Origin: Streptomyces sp. CB01635
GTDB lineage: Bacteria; Actinomycetota; Actinomycetes; Streptomycetales; Streptomycetaceae
Length of the DNA: 64,000 nucleotides
Direction: 5' to 3'
Assembly (NCBI RefSeq): GCF_002803065.1
Contig: NZ_NNBL01000008.1
Span: forward strand, 1 to 64,000
A program made the position numbers and the translations under genes. Under the pieces are notes generated by a model. It was given only the letters and a program-made list of their open reading frames with translations, made no database searches and had not been told where the DNA came from. Shown here one piece after another: positions 1 to 7,294 of the stretch (its first letter is position 1; every line of letters begins with the position of its first letter).

Positions 1-21
1 ACCTTCTGATCCGTAGCTCTA
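1..21. repeat. AICE left attachment core (att)
   Basis: These 21 bases are identical to 10213-10233, which lie in the 3' half of a tRNA-Arg gene on the minus strand. The pair delimits the integrative element. The window starts inside this site, so the flanking tRNA 3' half expected to the left cannot be seen. The base that follows differs from the right copy (g against t), which fixes the end of the identity. Confidence 0.85.
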
Positions 22-98
22 GCCAGTTCGGTCAGCGACGGTCATTCCGGACGCTTCGAGGCGCTGGAGGGGTGGCAGCGGACAGGGGCGGTCGATGG

Positions 99-122
99 GG
101 TTGCGGTACTGCGCTGCTGTAC
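99..122 (+). repeat. Arm-type integrase repeat, left arm
   Basis: This 24-bp motif matches 10113-10136 at 22 of 24 positions and a third copy at 10309-10332 at about 20 of 24. It lies about 78 bp from the left core, the same distance as the third copy from the right core. It contains two GTAC-ending heptamers. I infer an arm-type binding site for the element's tyrosine integrase. Confidence 0.55.
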
Positions 123-186
123 AGCCCGTTTCGCCGGCCGATGAACAAGATCAATCACCAGCGGTTAAAGCACGCCCTAGCCAGTC

Positions 187-399
187 CTAGCCGCGCGGGG
201 TGGGAACCTGCTGCCAGCCGTCGACCGACCTGGTGACGAACAACACACGGTAGACCTCGCGGGTCCATACCGTGGCCCCTTCCCCGTGCTCGGGGAGCTC
301 CTCGATCGCTTCTTGTTCCGAGTCGTAGCTGTACTTCCGGCCCTTCGAGTCCCGGATCATCCACTCTCTGCCGGGCAGTCCTGCGAGTCCCATAGCCAT
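187..399 (-). CDS. Small hypothetical AICE protein
   Basis: This is a 70-residue protein of unknown function at the left end of the integrated element. The ATG at 399 is preceded by a strong purine-rich ribosome site (ggggaggga). The longer open frame upstream lacks one. The product is charged and mostly hydrophilic, with an acidic middle (around residues 24-35) and an aromatic/hydrophobic patch near YRVLFV. No catalytic motif, membrane segment or known domain is recognisable. It is transcribed outward, towards the attachment site, apart from the main operons. It could be a cargo or immunity gene, but nothing in the sequence decides this. Confidence 0.5.
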   Translation of the reverse strand: MAMGLAGLPGREWMIRDSKGRKYSYDSEQEAIEELPEHGEGATVWTREVYRVLFVTRSVDGWQQVPTPRG

Positions 400-706
400 G
401 ACGATCTTCCCTCCCCTTGGTGTGGGCGAGATCGTAGCCGCTGTGGTCTCGGTAGGCCGACGATGGGCTTTGTGCCGTGGCCTCATCCTTATCAGGTCGA
501 TCACGGGGTGTCGGGGACATCGATCAACGCCCCGCGAGCCTTGGCGGATCGTCCACTGGAGTTCGGCGCCGACCGCCGCTGTACGCGTTTGTTGGTGTCA
601 GGCACTGATGTCAGTCGCAGCACGCGGTCTTGACAAGCGCTTCCTCCTCCGGTTTGCCGGGTGACGCGCTCTAGCCGCGGATCGTAGGCAGCAATACGCT
701 GCGCCC
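400..706. other. Intergenic stretch, no gene seen
   Basis: Overlapping open frames on both strands here have no convincing ribosome site or codon bias. The strand just upstream of the gene ending at 187 carries its ribosome site around 402-410. Nothing else is recognised. Confidence 0.4.
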
Positions 707-898
707 ATGAACCTGGGGGATATGGGGCGTGGGATCTTCGCTGTTGGACATGGCGGCTTGGCGCCTCTCAAGCGTCACACAAGCGCGGGTTGGTCGTCCG
801 GAATCTGGGGACTGGTCGCGGTCCTGGTCATCCTGACGCTTGTTGCGGTCTTGGTGTTCTCTGTACGACGGGGCTCCTCGTCGGATGACGAAGACTGA
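707..898 (+). CDS. Possible small membrane protein
   Basis: This 63-residue open frame has one clear hydrophobic segment (about residues 33-53, rich in V, L and A). A polar glycine-rich N-terminus precedes it, and a short basic then acidic tail (RR followed by SSSDDED) follows. That layout fits a single-pass membrane protein with a cytoplasmic C-terminus. There is no strong ribosome site in front of the ATG and no family is recognised, so this may be a chance open frame inside the element's non-core region. Confidence 0.35.
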   Translation: MNLGDMGRGIFAVGHGGLAPLKRHTSAGWSSGIWGLVAVLVILTLVAVLVFSVRRGSSSDDED

Positions 899-1478
899 CG
901 CTTAGCAGAGCGCGAACAGCGAGATCGGTGTACGAGCAGCACGTGGTCGGCGTAGCGGCTTTGGGCTGGCCCGTGGTCCCGCCCCTCGGCCTGCACCTTC
1001 ACCACCATCCTCATCCACCACTCTCCCCAGCTCCCATCCCGTCCGCCGTCGACCCACACACCGTGGAGCGGGCGTGGTTCAGGGCGTCAAGGTGGAGCGC
1101 GCCACTGTACGAACGACCTTGACGCCCTGGGCCGCGACTGCTCGGCTCTGCCTGGGGCGATGGCGGACGGGATGGGAGCTCACCACGCTCACCACGATGC
1201 GCCGGCACTCGCATCGGGCCCCCGCCATCCCAGAGTCTGAGCGCCCCCGCCGGAGGCATCATCTTTGACTGGTGGCCGCGTGCTCGCCGGGTGCTCGACT
1301 CATGACCTCCGGGCCTATCCACAGTGGGCGGGCGTCGGCGCAGCCGGGGCAGCGCGGGCCGAAGGCAGGAGCGCAGCCCCGAGCGGAGCCGGAAAGCCCG
1401 CCCGGCGGAGCGGAGCGCAGCCGGGTGCTTGATGAGGTAGAGAAACTTGTAACAGCTCTCAGGCCCAGGGCAGTTGGA
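899..1478. other. AICE non-coding region with inverted repeats
   Basis: About 580 bp between a small open frame and the end of the Nudix gene show no supported gene. A perfect 14-bp inverted repeat lies at 1080-1129. The stretch at 1325-1430 is extremely GC-rich with repeated gagcggagc-like units that can fold. A non-coding, structured segment in a rolling-circle-replicating element could hold a single-strand origin, but this is inference only. Confidence 0.35.
1080..1129. repeat. Perfect 14-bp inverted repeat
   Basis: The arms at 1080-1093 and 1116-1129 are perfect complements separated by 22 bases. There is no T-run on either side and no gene ends directly beside it, so a simple terminator is not the obvious reading. 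It may be an origin structure or a regulatory hairpin. Confidence 0.5.
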
Positions 1479-1934
1479 CTAGTAGCAGTCCGGGACGGTG
1501 AGGTTGCGTCCGTCATGGGTTCGGATGTGGGGCGCCAGATCGTCAGTGAGGGCATCTGCGATGCGGACGCTGTAGGCCTCGCTCATCCTCGTCATGACTT
1601 CGTCCAGAGCAAGCCAGGTCACCGCGGTCGACTCGTCCGAGAGCCGCTCGTGACCGCCTGCGGGGCTGCATCGGAAGACCAGGGCAACAACGCCCAACGT
1701 CATGTTCTTGTAGACCCCGGTGAGCCGCTCGACGTGCACCTTGATCCCAGTCTCTTCGTAGACCTCGCGGCGCACCCCCTCCTCGATGGCCTCATCCCGC
1801 TCCAACACCCCGCCCGGTGGTTCCCACCGGCCGTTGTCGGCACGGCGGATCACTAGTACGCGCCCGTCCTCTCGCACAGCAACACCTGCGACTGACACCG
1901 AGTGTTGCTGCGCGGGCTCCCTATTGGCGGACAC
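1479..1934 (-). CDS. Nudix hydrolase, Pif-like immunity candidate
   Basis: This is a Nudix-fold pyrophosphohydrolase of about 151 residues. The complete Nudix box GX5EX7REUXEEXGU is present at about residues 42-64 (G, E, REVYEE, G all seen), giving the Mg-binding helix. I chose the GTG at 1934, which follows the upstream stop by about ten bases with a gaga ribosome site. A longer frame from 1994 would overlap the upstream gene by 50 bases. It is the third gene of a leftward operon behind a GntR repressor and a DUF218 protein. In the related element pSAM2 the immunity factor Pif is known to carry a Nudix motif. By position and motif this is the equivalent candidate, acting in recipient exclusion. 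Housekeeping nucleotide sanitation is the alternative. Confidence 0.8.
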   Translation of the reverse strand: MSANREPAQQHSVSVAGVAVREDGRVLVIRRADNGRWEPPGGVLERDEAIEEGVRREVYEETGIKVHVERLTGVYKNMTLGVVALVFRCSPAGGHERLSDESTAVTWLALDEVMTRMSEAYSVRIADALTDDLAPHIRTHDGRNLTVPDCY

Positions 1935-1944
1935 GGAAGATCTC

Positions 1945-2610
1945 TCAGGCGGAGGACTTGCCAGAGGCGAGGAGACGGCTGGAGAAGCCCTCATGGCAGA
2001 GCCGCTCGTATGCCTGAAGTACGTCGTTGGGTACAGGCTGGCTGATCACGAACCCTTGTTCCGGGTAGATCAGCAAGCGCTGAAGCGCACCGACAAGCAT
2101 GTCGATGACGAGGCGGGCGTCTCCGATGGAATCGACGTACTCGTCGAGCGTCATCGGGGTGGAAGCGCTGACGATCTCGACCTCGGGCCAGAGCTTCCTG
2201 GCAGTCGCGTACGCGCGCCGCTCCTCGTACGGCTTGCTGATCAGGAGCACGGACGACACGTCCACGCCGGCTTCCTTGAGCACAGCCTTGGAGAAGCGGA
2301 TGTTCTCACCGGTGTTGCGGGCGTTGGGTTCTACGAGGATTGCCGAGCTGGGGACACCGAGTTCTAGTGCCCGCTCGCGATAGTGGACCGCTTCACCCTG
2401 CGGCATGCGATCCCTCGTCGTGGGGCTTGTGGCCCCCGTGAACACAAGCAGTGGAGCCATACCGCGCTTGTACAGATCTACTGCCGCATCGGCCACACCC
2501 AAGTCGTGACTGCCCAAGCCGACCGCGACCGAGCAGGGTCGCAGGGTGTGGCCCATCTGGTGGTAGCCCCACAGGCGCCGAGCGTCGGTCCAAGCCTGTG
2601 TCGAGATCAT
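1945..2610 (-). CDS. DUF218/YdcF family protein
   Basis: This 221-residue protein has the DUF218 (YdcF-like) fold. It has an early hydrophobic strand ending in GLGSHD, a Gly-rich turn (VFTGATS), a conserved acidic NARNTGENIRFS segment near residue 110, and LLISKPYEERRA just after, the usual conserved core of the family. No signal peptide or membrane segment is seen, so it should be cytoplasmic. Its ATG overlaps the stop of the GntR gene by four bases (ATGA), so translation is coupled. A DUF218 gene between the GntR and Nudix genes suggests an accessory role in element maintenance or exclusion. Its biochemical activity is unknown. Confidence 0.8.
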   Translation of the reverse strand: MISTQAWTDARRLWGYHQMGHTLRPCSVAVGLGSHDLGVADAAVDLYKRGMAPLLVFTGATSPTTRDRMPQGEAVHYRERALELGVPSSAILVEPNARNTGENIRFSKAVLKEAGVDVSSVLLISKPYEERRAYATARKLWPEVEIVSASTPMTLDEYVDSIGDARLVIDMLVGALQRLLIYPEQGFVISQPVPNDVLQAYERLCHEGFSSRLLASGKSSA

Positions 2611-3401
2611 TCCTGCCCCTTCTCGCCCTTCGCCGAGTCCGGGACCGTGAAGTCGTACTCCCAGGCGAAGCGCGAAGCCGCGTGTACACCAATGGCGAAC
2701 TCGACCACTGTGCCAGAAGCCGTGTAGGTCGTTCGATGGAGCTCAACGACGGGTTCGCCCGCTGGGAGCTGCAACAGCTTCGCCTCGTCCGCCGTCGCAG
2801 CGCGGGCGAAAATCGACTCCTTCATGTGGTCGATCTCGTACCCCGCGTCGTACAGGACTCGGAAGCCGCCCCCGCGGCCGGCCGGTCCTGGGGTGGGGTC
2901 CACGATGCGCGTGCCCTCGACGTGCTCGGGCCTGTAGTAGCTGGTCAAGGTGTGGGTCGGCTGGTCGCCTTCCTTCACGAGCCGCGCTCGCGCATACACC
3001 TGCGCACCCTCAGGCAAGCCGTGTGCGTCTGCCACTGCGGGCGGCGCCTCAACCAGGCTGACTGTCTGGGTCTGCTCATTGCGCTGATAGCTGCGCCCGG
3101 AGGCGACTCGGTCTGCGATAAACGCGACCTCGTCGCCATCGCGCCACTTGGCCTTGTCGTATCGGGCGATACCAAGTCGCTTGAGCGGGACCTGTCGCCG
3201 CACGACCGTGCCATGACCCCGTGACGAGGTGACCAGTCCTTCGGCCTCAAGTGCCTTGTAGGCCTGGTGGACAGTGGACTTGGAGCCGTTGCCCTCCGCG
3301 ACCTGTTCCCTGATCTGCGGAAGTTGCTGGCCAGGGGCGTACTCACCCCTCCTGATCTCATCAGCCAGCTTGTCTGCCAGCTCTCGCCACTTAGGCGTCA
3401 T
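2607..3401 (-). CDS. GntR-family repressor, KorSA-like
   Basis: This 264-residue transcription factor has a GntR winged helix in the first 70 residues (LADKLADEIRRGEYAPGQQ, then SKSTVHQAYKALEAEGLV). A UTRA-type effector domain follows (about 95-250, including ELHRTTYTASG near residue 225). The ATG at 3401 has a gagaggag ribosome site five bases upstream. It reads away from the transfer operon and faces a cluster of palindromes at 3433-3507, the natural operators. In pSAM2, KorSA is a GntR protein that represses its own gene and the activator gene pra, keeping the element integrated. The layout here is the same, so I infer the maintenance repressor. The effector is unknown. Confidence 0.88.
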   Translation of the reverse strand: MTPKWRELADKLADEIRRGEYAPGQQLPQIREQVAEGNGSKSTVHQAYKALEAEGLVTSSRGHGTVVRRQVPLKRLGIARYDKAKWRDGDEVAFIADRVASGRSYQRNEQTQTVSLVEAPPAVADAHGLPEGAQVYARARLVKEGDQPTHTLTSYYRPEHVEGTRIVDPTPGPAGRGGGFRVLYDAGYEIDHMKESIFARAATADEAKLLQLPAGEPVVELHRTTYTASGTVVEFAIGVHAASRFAWEYDFTVPDSAKGEKGQE

Positions 3402-3432
3402 GACAACTCCTCTCGATACGAACCAGTCAAGC

Positions 3433-3507
3433 ACAGTCCCAGGACTGTTGACAGTCCCAGGACTGCATGCCAAAGTCTCACCCAGTCGCTCGCAGTCCTA
3501 GGACAGC
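3433..3507. promoter_or_regulatory. Three palindromic operators in a divergent promoter region
   Basis: Near-identical palindromes lie at 3433-3448, 3451-3466 and 3492-3507. Each has the half-site CAGTCC, two central bases, then GGAC(T)G; the first is a perfect 7+2+7 palindrome. The first two start 18 bp apart. A TTGACA box at 3448-3453 overlaps the second copy. They sit between the GntR gene and the rightward operon, so binding of the GntR repressor would close both promoters. Confidence 0.75.
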
Positions 3508-3561
3508 GGGTGTTGGTGGCCTTCTTTGGGCTGCCCCAAGACTCGACTCAGGGAGTACTTC

Positions 3562-3894
3562 ATGCCGTCCTTCAAGATCGACCTTCAGACCGCCATCGTG
3601 TTCGTGGCGACCGCGCCGGAACCGAAGCTGATCAACAAGAAGACGGGCGAGCGGGCCATGGACCGGGACAACCCGAACGTGGCCCTGTCCACGGTCGGTC
3701 TCCTGGTCTCGGACGAGGGGGAGGGAAACCTCTACCAGGTGACCGTCCCGGAGACCGGGCTTCCCGAGGGCCTCGCGCCGGGCATGCCGGTGAAGGTGAC
3801 CGGCCTCAAGGCCCGTGACTGGGAGAACGAGTTCAACGGCCAGAAGCGGCACGGCATCTCGTTCCGCGCGATCGCGCTTACGTCGGGGGTCTGA
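3562..3894 (+). CDS. Small AICE protein, possible Pra-like activator
   Basis: This 110-residue protein is the first gene of the rightward operon. The ATG at 3562 has an agggag ribosome site. A longer frame from 3526 has none. The sequence is strand-rich with a polar loop (KLINKKTGERAMDRD) and a later LYQVTVPE segment. Its size and position match pSAM2 Pra, the activator of replication, integration and excision, and the polar-loop pattern is similar, but I cannot align them here. An OB-fold single-strand-binding role is the alternative. It is followed after three bases by the translocase gene and directly faces the operators, so it should be the main target of the GntR repressor. Confidence 0.6.
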   Translation: MPSFKIDLQTAIVFVATAPEPKLINKKTGERAMDRDNPNVALSTVGLLVSDEGEGNLYQVTVPETGLPEGLAPGMPVKVTGLKARDWENEFNGQKRHGISFRAIALTSGV

Positions 3895-3897
3895 GTC

Positions 3898-5235
3898 GTG
3901 GCTGACCTGGCCGTGTGGTTCGAGGCGTCGGGCGCCTTAGCGGGTGCCGGTGGCGTCACCTACGCCAAGTACAAGGCCCCGCGGGTGTACTGGGCGACGG
4001 TGGGTCTGCCGATGGCCTGGGGCCGGTTCGCTCTCTCGTACCGGAACACGATGGATGTGTGCGGGCTGACGGTGCAGCCGTCGGGACTGCGGGCGTTCAT
4101 GTCGCGCCGGGTCGCTCGCAGCGAGGTGCGGCCGGTTGCGCCGAAGATCCGCCGGGTGCGGGGCACGTCGACCGGTCTTCGGGTCACGCTTCGGTTGCCC
4201 GCGGGACTGGAGCCTGCCGACCTGGCTGCGGCCTCCGAGCGGCTGCGGCACGCTTGGGGCGTCCACGCGGTCCACGTGATCGCCAAGAAGCCGGGCTATG
4301 TGGAACTGCGGATGACCGGCCATGACCTGCTGCGGCGGGTGCGGATGCCGAAGAAGGCGGCGCCGCGCGGGCTGGTGGTGCCGGTGGCGCTCCGGGATGA
4401 CGGTTCGGCGTATGCGCGGGACTACCGCGAGATCCCGCACGCGCTGACCCTCGGGGCGAACCAGTCCGGCAAATCCATGTATCAGCGCAACCTGATCAAG
4501 GGCCTGGCTCAACTGCCCGTGGCCCTGGTGGGGATGGACTGCAAGCGCGGTGTCGAGCAGTCCCGCTACGCCCCGCGGCTGTCCGCCCTCGCAACCAACC
4601 CCGACGATGCCGCCTCGCTTGTCGAGGTGCTCGTGGCGGAGATGGAAGACCGCTTCGACCTGCTCGCCAAGCACGGCGTCTCCGACCTGTGGGAGCTGCC
4701 CGAGCACCTGCGTCCGGCGCCGGTCGTGGTCCTGGTCGACGAGATCGCGGAACTGTTCCTGATCTCCTCGAAGAAGGACGAGGAGCGTCGGGAGCGGATC
4801 GTCACCGGCCTGATCCGGCTGGCCCAGCTGTCCCGCGCGGTCGGCATCTACCTGGAGATCTGCGGGCAGCGCTTCGGCTCCGAGCTGGGCAAGGGCGCCA
4901 CCATGCTCCGCGCTCAGCTCACCGGGCGCGTGGTGCACCGGGTCAACGACAAGCAGACCGCAGAAATGGGTCTGAACGACGTGGCCCCGGAGTCCGTCCC
5001 GGCCGCGTGCACGATCCCCGCCGACCGGCCCGGGCAGGCTGTTGCTGCCGATGCCTCCGGTGGCTGGGGCCGCATCCGCACCCCGCTCACCTCGGTCGAC
5101 GAAACCGTGGCCGTCTGCCGCGAGTTCGCCCACCTGATCCCGGACCTTCCGGCCCTGGAGCCCTTCCGGCCGGCCGTTTCGGTCCCGGCGTCGACGATCC
5201 CGGCCATGCCGAAGACGGCACCCGCGATCCCCTGA
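3898..5235 (+). CDS. FtsK/SpoIIIE-type conjugal DNA translocase (TraB/TraSA)
   Basis: This 445-residue ATPase pumps double-stranded element DNA between mycelial compartments, the hallmark of Streptomyces conjugation. A Walker A motif (GANQSGKS, residues 186-193) and a Walker B motif (VVVLVDE, about 276-282) are intact. A further FtsK-like GQRFGSELG segment follows near residue 320. The N-terminal 160 residues are basic and hold a weakly hydrophobic stretch (about 30-50) that may touch the membrane. The start is GTG at 3898, three bases after the preceding stop. The C-terminal tail is Pro/Ala-rich and a winged-helix recognition domain is not obvious. One protein replaces a whole type IV system in this family. 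Confidence 0.92.
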   Translation: MADLAVWFEASGALAGAGGVTYAKYKAPRVYWATVGLPMAWGRFALSYRNTMDVCGLTVQPSGLRAFMSRRVARSEVRPVAPKIRRVRGTSTGLRVTLRLPAGLEPADLAAASERLRHAWGVHAVHVIAKKPGYVELRMTGHDLLRRVRMPKKAAPRGLVVPVALRDDGSAYARDYREIPHALTLGANQSGKSMYQRNLIKGLAQLPVALVGMDCKRGVEQSRYAPRLSALATNPDDAASLVEVLVAEMEDRFDLLAKHGVSDLWELPEHLRPAPVVVLVDEIAELFLISSKKDEERRERIVTGLIRLAQLSRAVGIYLEICGQRFGSELGKGATMLRAQLTGRVVHRVNDKQTAEMGLNDVAPESVPAACTIPADRPGQAVAADASGGWGRIRTPLTSVDETVAVCREFAHLIPDLPALEPFRPAVSVPASTIPAMPKTAPAIP

Positions 5236-5373
5236 CGCTCCCCGCTCTCCGGTCGGCGTGACCGCCTCACGCCAGGTCCCTACCCCACCCATGCCTGAAT
5301 CCGCCGGAGCCCGGGCGGCCGGAGATCACTCCCCGCCCCGCTCGGGCCCAACCCCCTGATGGAGGTGATGACG

Positions 5374-6051
5374 GTGAACCGCTCGATCCGCCTGGACGCC
5401 GTACTCGTCCAAGCCGTGATCGCCGGAGCCCTGTCCTTCTCCCACCTGCACGACCTGGCCGAGGCCGCCGGACAGACCGGCTGGAAGGCCTGGGCCTACC
5501 CCATCAGCGTCGACCTGCTCCTCGTCGCGGCCTGGCGGCGGCTGCGGACAGCTCGCGGTGACCGGGCCGCCTGGGCCTGGTTCGCGATCGCCCTGATCGC
5601 CTCGCTCGGCGCCAACATCGCCACCGCCGGTCTCCTCGATCTCGCCAATGCTCCGGCCTGGCTGCGCATCGTCGTCGCCGGTTGGCCCGCGCTCGCCTTC
5701 CTCGGCGGCACGCTCCTCGTCCATACCCCCGCCGAGGCCACTCCAGCGCCGGAGACAGAGACGACCGCGGACCCGCCTGCGGTCGACCTCCACCGCACCG
5801 ACGCGCCGGAACTCGACTCGGCCCCGGAACAGCCCGAACCGGCTGCGGAACTCCCGGCAGTCGAACCGGCACCGGAGCCCAAGCCGGTCCCGGCGAGCAT
5901 TCCGCCGGCACTCCTGGACCACGCCCGAAAGCTCGCCGACCACCACCGCGCGACCACCGGCACACCGCTCCCGATCGACAACCTGCGCGCCCAACTCGGG
6001 CTTCCCGCAACGGTCGTCGACTCGATCGCCGCCCACCTCCAACTCGCCTGA
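5374..6051 (+). CDS. DUF2637 membrane protein, SpdB-like spread protein
   Basis: This protein of about 225 residues has four hydrophobic segments in its first 110 residues (VLVQAVIAGALSF, YPISVDLLLVAAW, WFAIALIASLGA, LRIVVAGWPALAFLGG), the DUF2637 core. A long Pro/Glu/Ala linker (about 120-180) and a small helical C-terminus resembling a DNA-binding tail follow. GTG at 5374 has a ggagg site eight bases upstream; the ATGs at 5359 and 5368 are too close to it. Spd proteins act with TraB in spreading element copies along recipient hyphae. It begins the spd block of five small genes. Confidence 0.82.
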   Translation: MNRSIRLDAVLVQAVIAGALSFSHLHDLAEAAGQTGWKAWAYPISVDLLLVAAWRRLRTARGDRAAWAWFAIALIASLGANIATAGLLDLANAPAWLRIVVAGWPALAFLGGTLLVHTPAEATPAPETETTADPPAVDLHRTDAPELDSAPEQPEPAAELPAVEPAPEPKPVPASIPPALLDHARKLADHHRATTGTPLPIDNLRAQLGLPATVVDSIAAHLQLA

Positions 6052-6070
6052 GCCGAAAGGAAGACCCGTC

Positions 6071-6259
6071 ATGACCGCCTACCGGCGCTTCCGCAACGTC
6101 CGTCAGTTCGGCCCCGTCCAGGTCGCCACCTTCTTCGACGGCCGCGGCCGCGAACGCCACACGGCCGCCTGCACCGCGCCCCGCTGCGACTTCTCCGCGG
6201 AGTACGACAACCGCTCCGCCGCCGAACTCGCCGCCCGCACCCACCGCTGCGCCGCCTAG
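6071..6259 (+). CDS. Mobile element transfer protein (Spd block)
   Basis: This 62-residue protein belongs to the short mobile-element-transfer family found in nearly all pSAM2-like elements. The family signature is visible: a basic start, GPVQVATFFDGRGRE, then a Cys pair (TAACTAPRCDF) and a His-Cys near the end (THRC). The two Cys and the terminal His/Cys could bind zinc. The aaaggaag ribosome site lies 8 bases upstream of the ATG. The gene follows the DUF2637 gene by 19 bases. Its molecular role in spreading is unknown. Confidence 0.8.
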   Translation: MTAYRRFRNVRQFGPVQVATFFDGRGRERHTAACTAPRCDFSAEYDNRSAAELAARTHRCAA

Positions 6260-6267
6260 GAGACCTC

Positions 6268-6423
6268 ATGGACGTCCCGCTCTGGCTCGCCCTGATCGTC
6301 GTCGGCTACCTCGGCATCAAGCTCGTCCGCCCGCCCTGGTGGCTCGTGATCCTGCTCCTGCTCGGCGGCTACCTCATCGCCGGAAGCTTCCTCGCCCCCG
6401 CCGTCGGCTCCCTCATCAACTGA
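6268..6423 (+). CDS. Small membrane protein of the spd block
   Basis: This 51-residue protein consists almost wholly of two hydrophobic segments (residues 4-17 and about 25-45) around a KLVRPPWW turn. The ATG at 6268 has aggaga eight bases upstream, and the gene starts eight bases after the previous stop. Its size, membrane character and location between two spread genes fit a Spd-type membrane partner. No named family is recognised. Confidence 0.7.
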   Translation: MDVPLWLALIVVGYLGIKLVRPPWWLVILLLLGGYLIAGSFLAPAVGSLIN

Positions 6424-6448
6424 CCCTCCCCGGAAAGGAGTACCGCCC

Positions 6449-6781
6449 GTGTTCACGCCCAAGATCCCGGTCAACGACCAGCCCACCGGCCAGATCATCC
6501 CGCTCAACACCACCCCGGCCGCCGTGGACGGCCACCTGCACGCCCCCACCGACTGCTACTGCCACAACCAGAACCACGCCCCGGCCGCGTCCGCCAGGCC
6601 CACCGTTCAGTTGACCCCCGGCGCCCTCGCGCTCCTGGTCGGCGGCGGCACCGCGGCCGTGCTCGTGGTCGGCGCGGTGCTGGTTTCCATGCTCCTCGCG
6701 GTCGCCATCACCGCGGGCTCGCTCGCCATCGTCGCGCTCGTCGTCCGCTCGCTCATGAACGGCGACGCCAAGCGCCGCTGA
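6449..6781 (+). CDS. SpdD-like spread membrane protein
   Basis: This 110-residue protein starts at GTG 6449 behind a strong aaaggag site. The N-terminal half is polar with a CYCHNQNH cluster (about residues 35-43) that could bind metal. The second half is one long or two close hydrophobic segments (about 57-100, Leu/Val/Ala/Gly-rich), ending in a basic RSLMNGDAKRR tail. This is the organisation of SpdD-type proteins of Streptomyces mobile elements. It probably acts in the membrane with the translocase during intramycelial spread. Confidence 0.78.
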   Translation: MFTPKIPVNDQPTGQIIPLNTTPAAVDGHLHAPTDCYCHNQNHAPAASARPTVQLTPGALALLVGGGTAAVLVVGAVLVSMLLAVAITAGSLAIVALVVRSLMNGDAKRR

Positions 6782-6872
6782 CCGGCCCCGGAGCGGTCTC
6801 AACCGCCAAGTCTTGCCCGCTCCGGAGCCGTGCCTCCTGCCCGAACCAAAAGATCCGGAAGGAAGTTCCATC

Positions 6873-7055
6873 ATGGCCCAGCCCACCTCCCGCGCCCGCG
6901 TCTGCCGCGACTGCGACGGCTTCCCCGTCGTCGCGATCACCACCGGCCTCCGCAACCGCGACGGCTCCCGCCAGACCCTCACCGCCACCTGCCACACCTG
7001 CAAGGGCCGCGGCGTCCCCGCTCCGGCCGCCGTCCACGTTCGCGCTGGGCGGTGA
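6873..7055 (+). CDS. Small zinc-ribbon-like AICE protein
   Basis: This 60-residue basic protein has two CxxC pairs (CRDC near residue 11 and CHTC near residue 40, followed by KGRG), a DnaJ-like or rubredoxin-like zinc-knuckle layout. The ATG at 6873 is preceded by ggaaggaag. It lies between the spd genes and rep and is commonly seen there in related elements. A nucleic-acid or protein-binding role is likely; none is demonstrated by sequence. Confidence 0.65.
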   Translation: MAQPTSRARVCRDCDGFPVVAITTGLRNRDGSRQTLTATCHTCKGRGVPAPAAVHVRAGR

Positions 7056-7294
7056 CCTTCATGGACTCCATCACTGTCGGCGGGCACCTCAACCCGGACA
7101 CGGAGACCGTGGTCCGCACCTTCCCCGGGGACGACCCCTTCGTCAGCCTCCGGGTCGGCCTCGGCAAGGTCGACGTCGCCTTCATGGCCGCGACGGGCAC
7201 CTCTGACGTCTTGCGGGACATCGCAACGGCCACGAACAAAGCCGCAGCCCTACTGGATGAGCTGACCGCCTCCAGCGCGGACGGTGCCGCGTGA
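7052..7294 (+). CDS. Small hypothetical AICE protein before rep
   Basis: This 80-residue protein starts at GTG 7052, overlapping the previous stop as GTGA, with an ATG nine bases later as the alternative. Its own stop overlaps the rep start in the same manner, so three genes are translationally chained. The sequence is strand-rich (VVRTFPGDDPFVSLRVGLGKVDVAF), followed by an Ala/Thr-rich helix. No motif is recognised. The tight coupling suggests a role tied to replication. Confidence 0.65.
   Translation: MTFMDSITVGGHLNPDTETVVRTFPGDDPFVSLRVGLGKVDVAFMAATGTSDVLRDIATATNKAAALLDELTASSADGAA

Noticed and set aside
3937..5292. A 451-residue open frame on the minus strand
   Set aside because: It lies fully antisense to the translocase gene with intact Walker motifs, is Gly/Arg/Asp-rich as expected of a high-GC shadow, and has no ribosome site.
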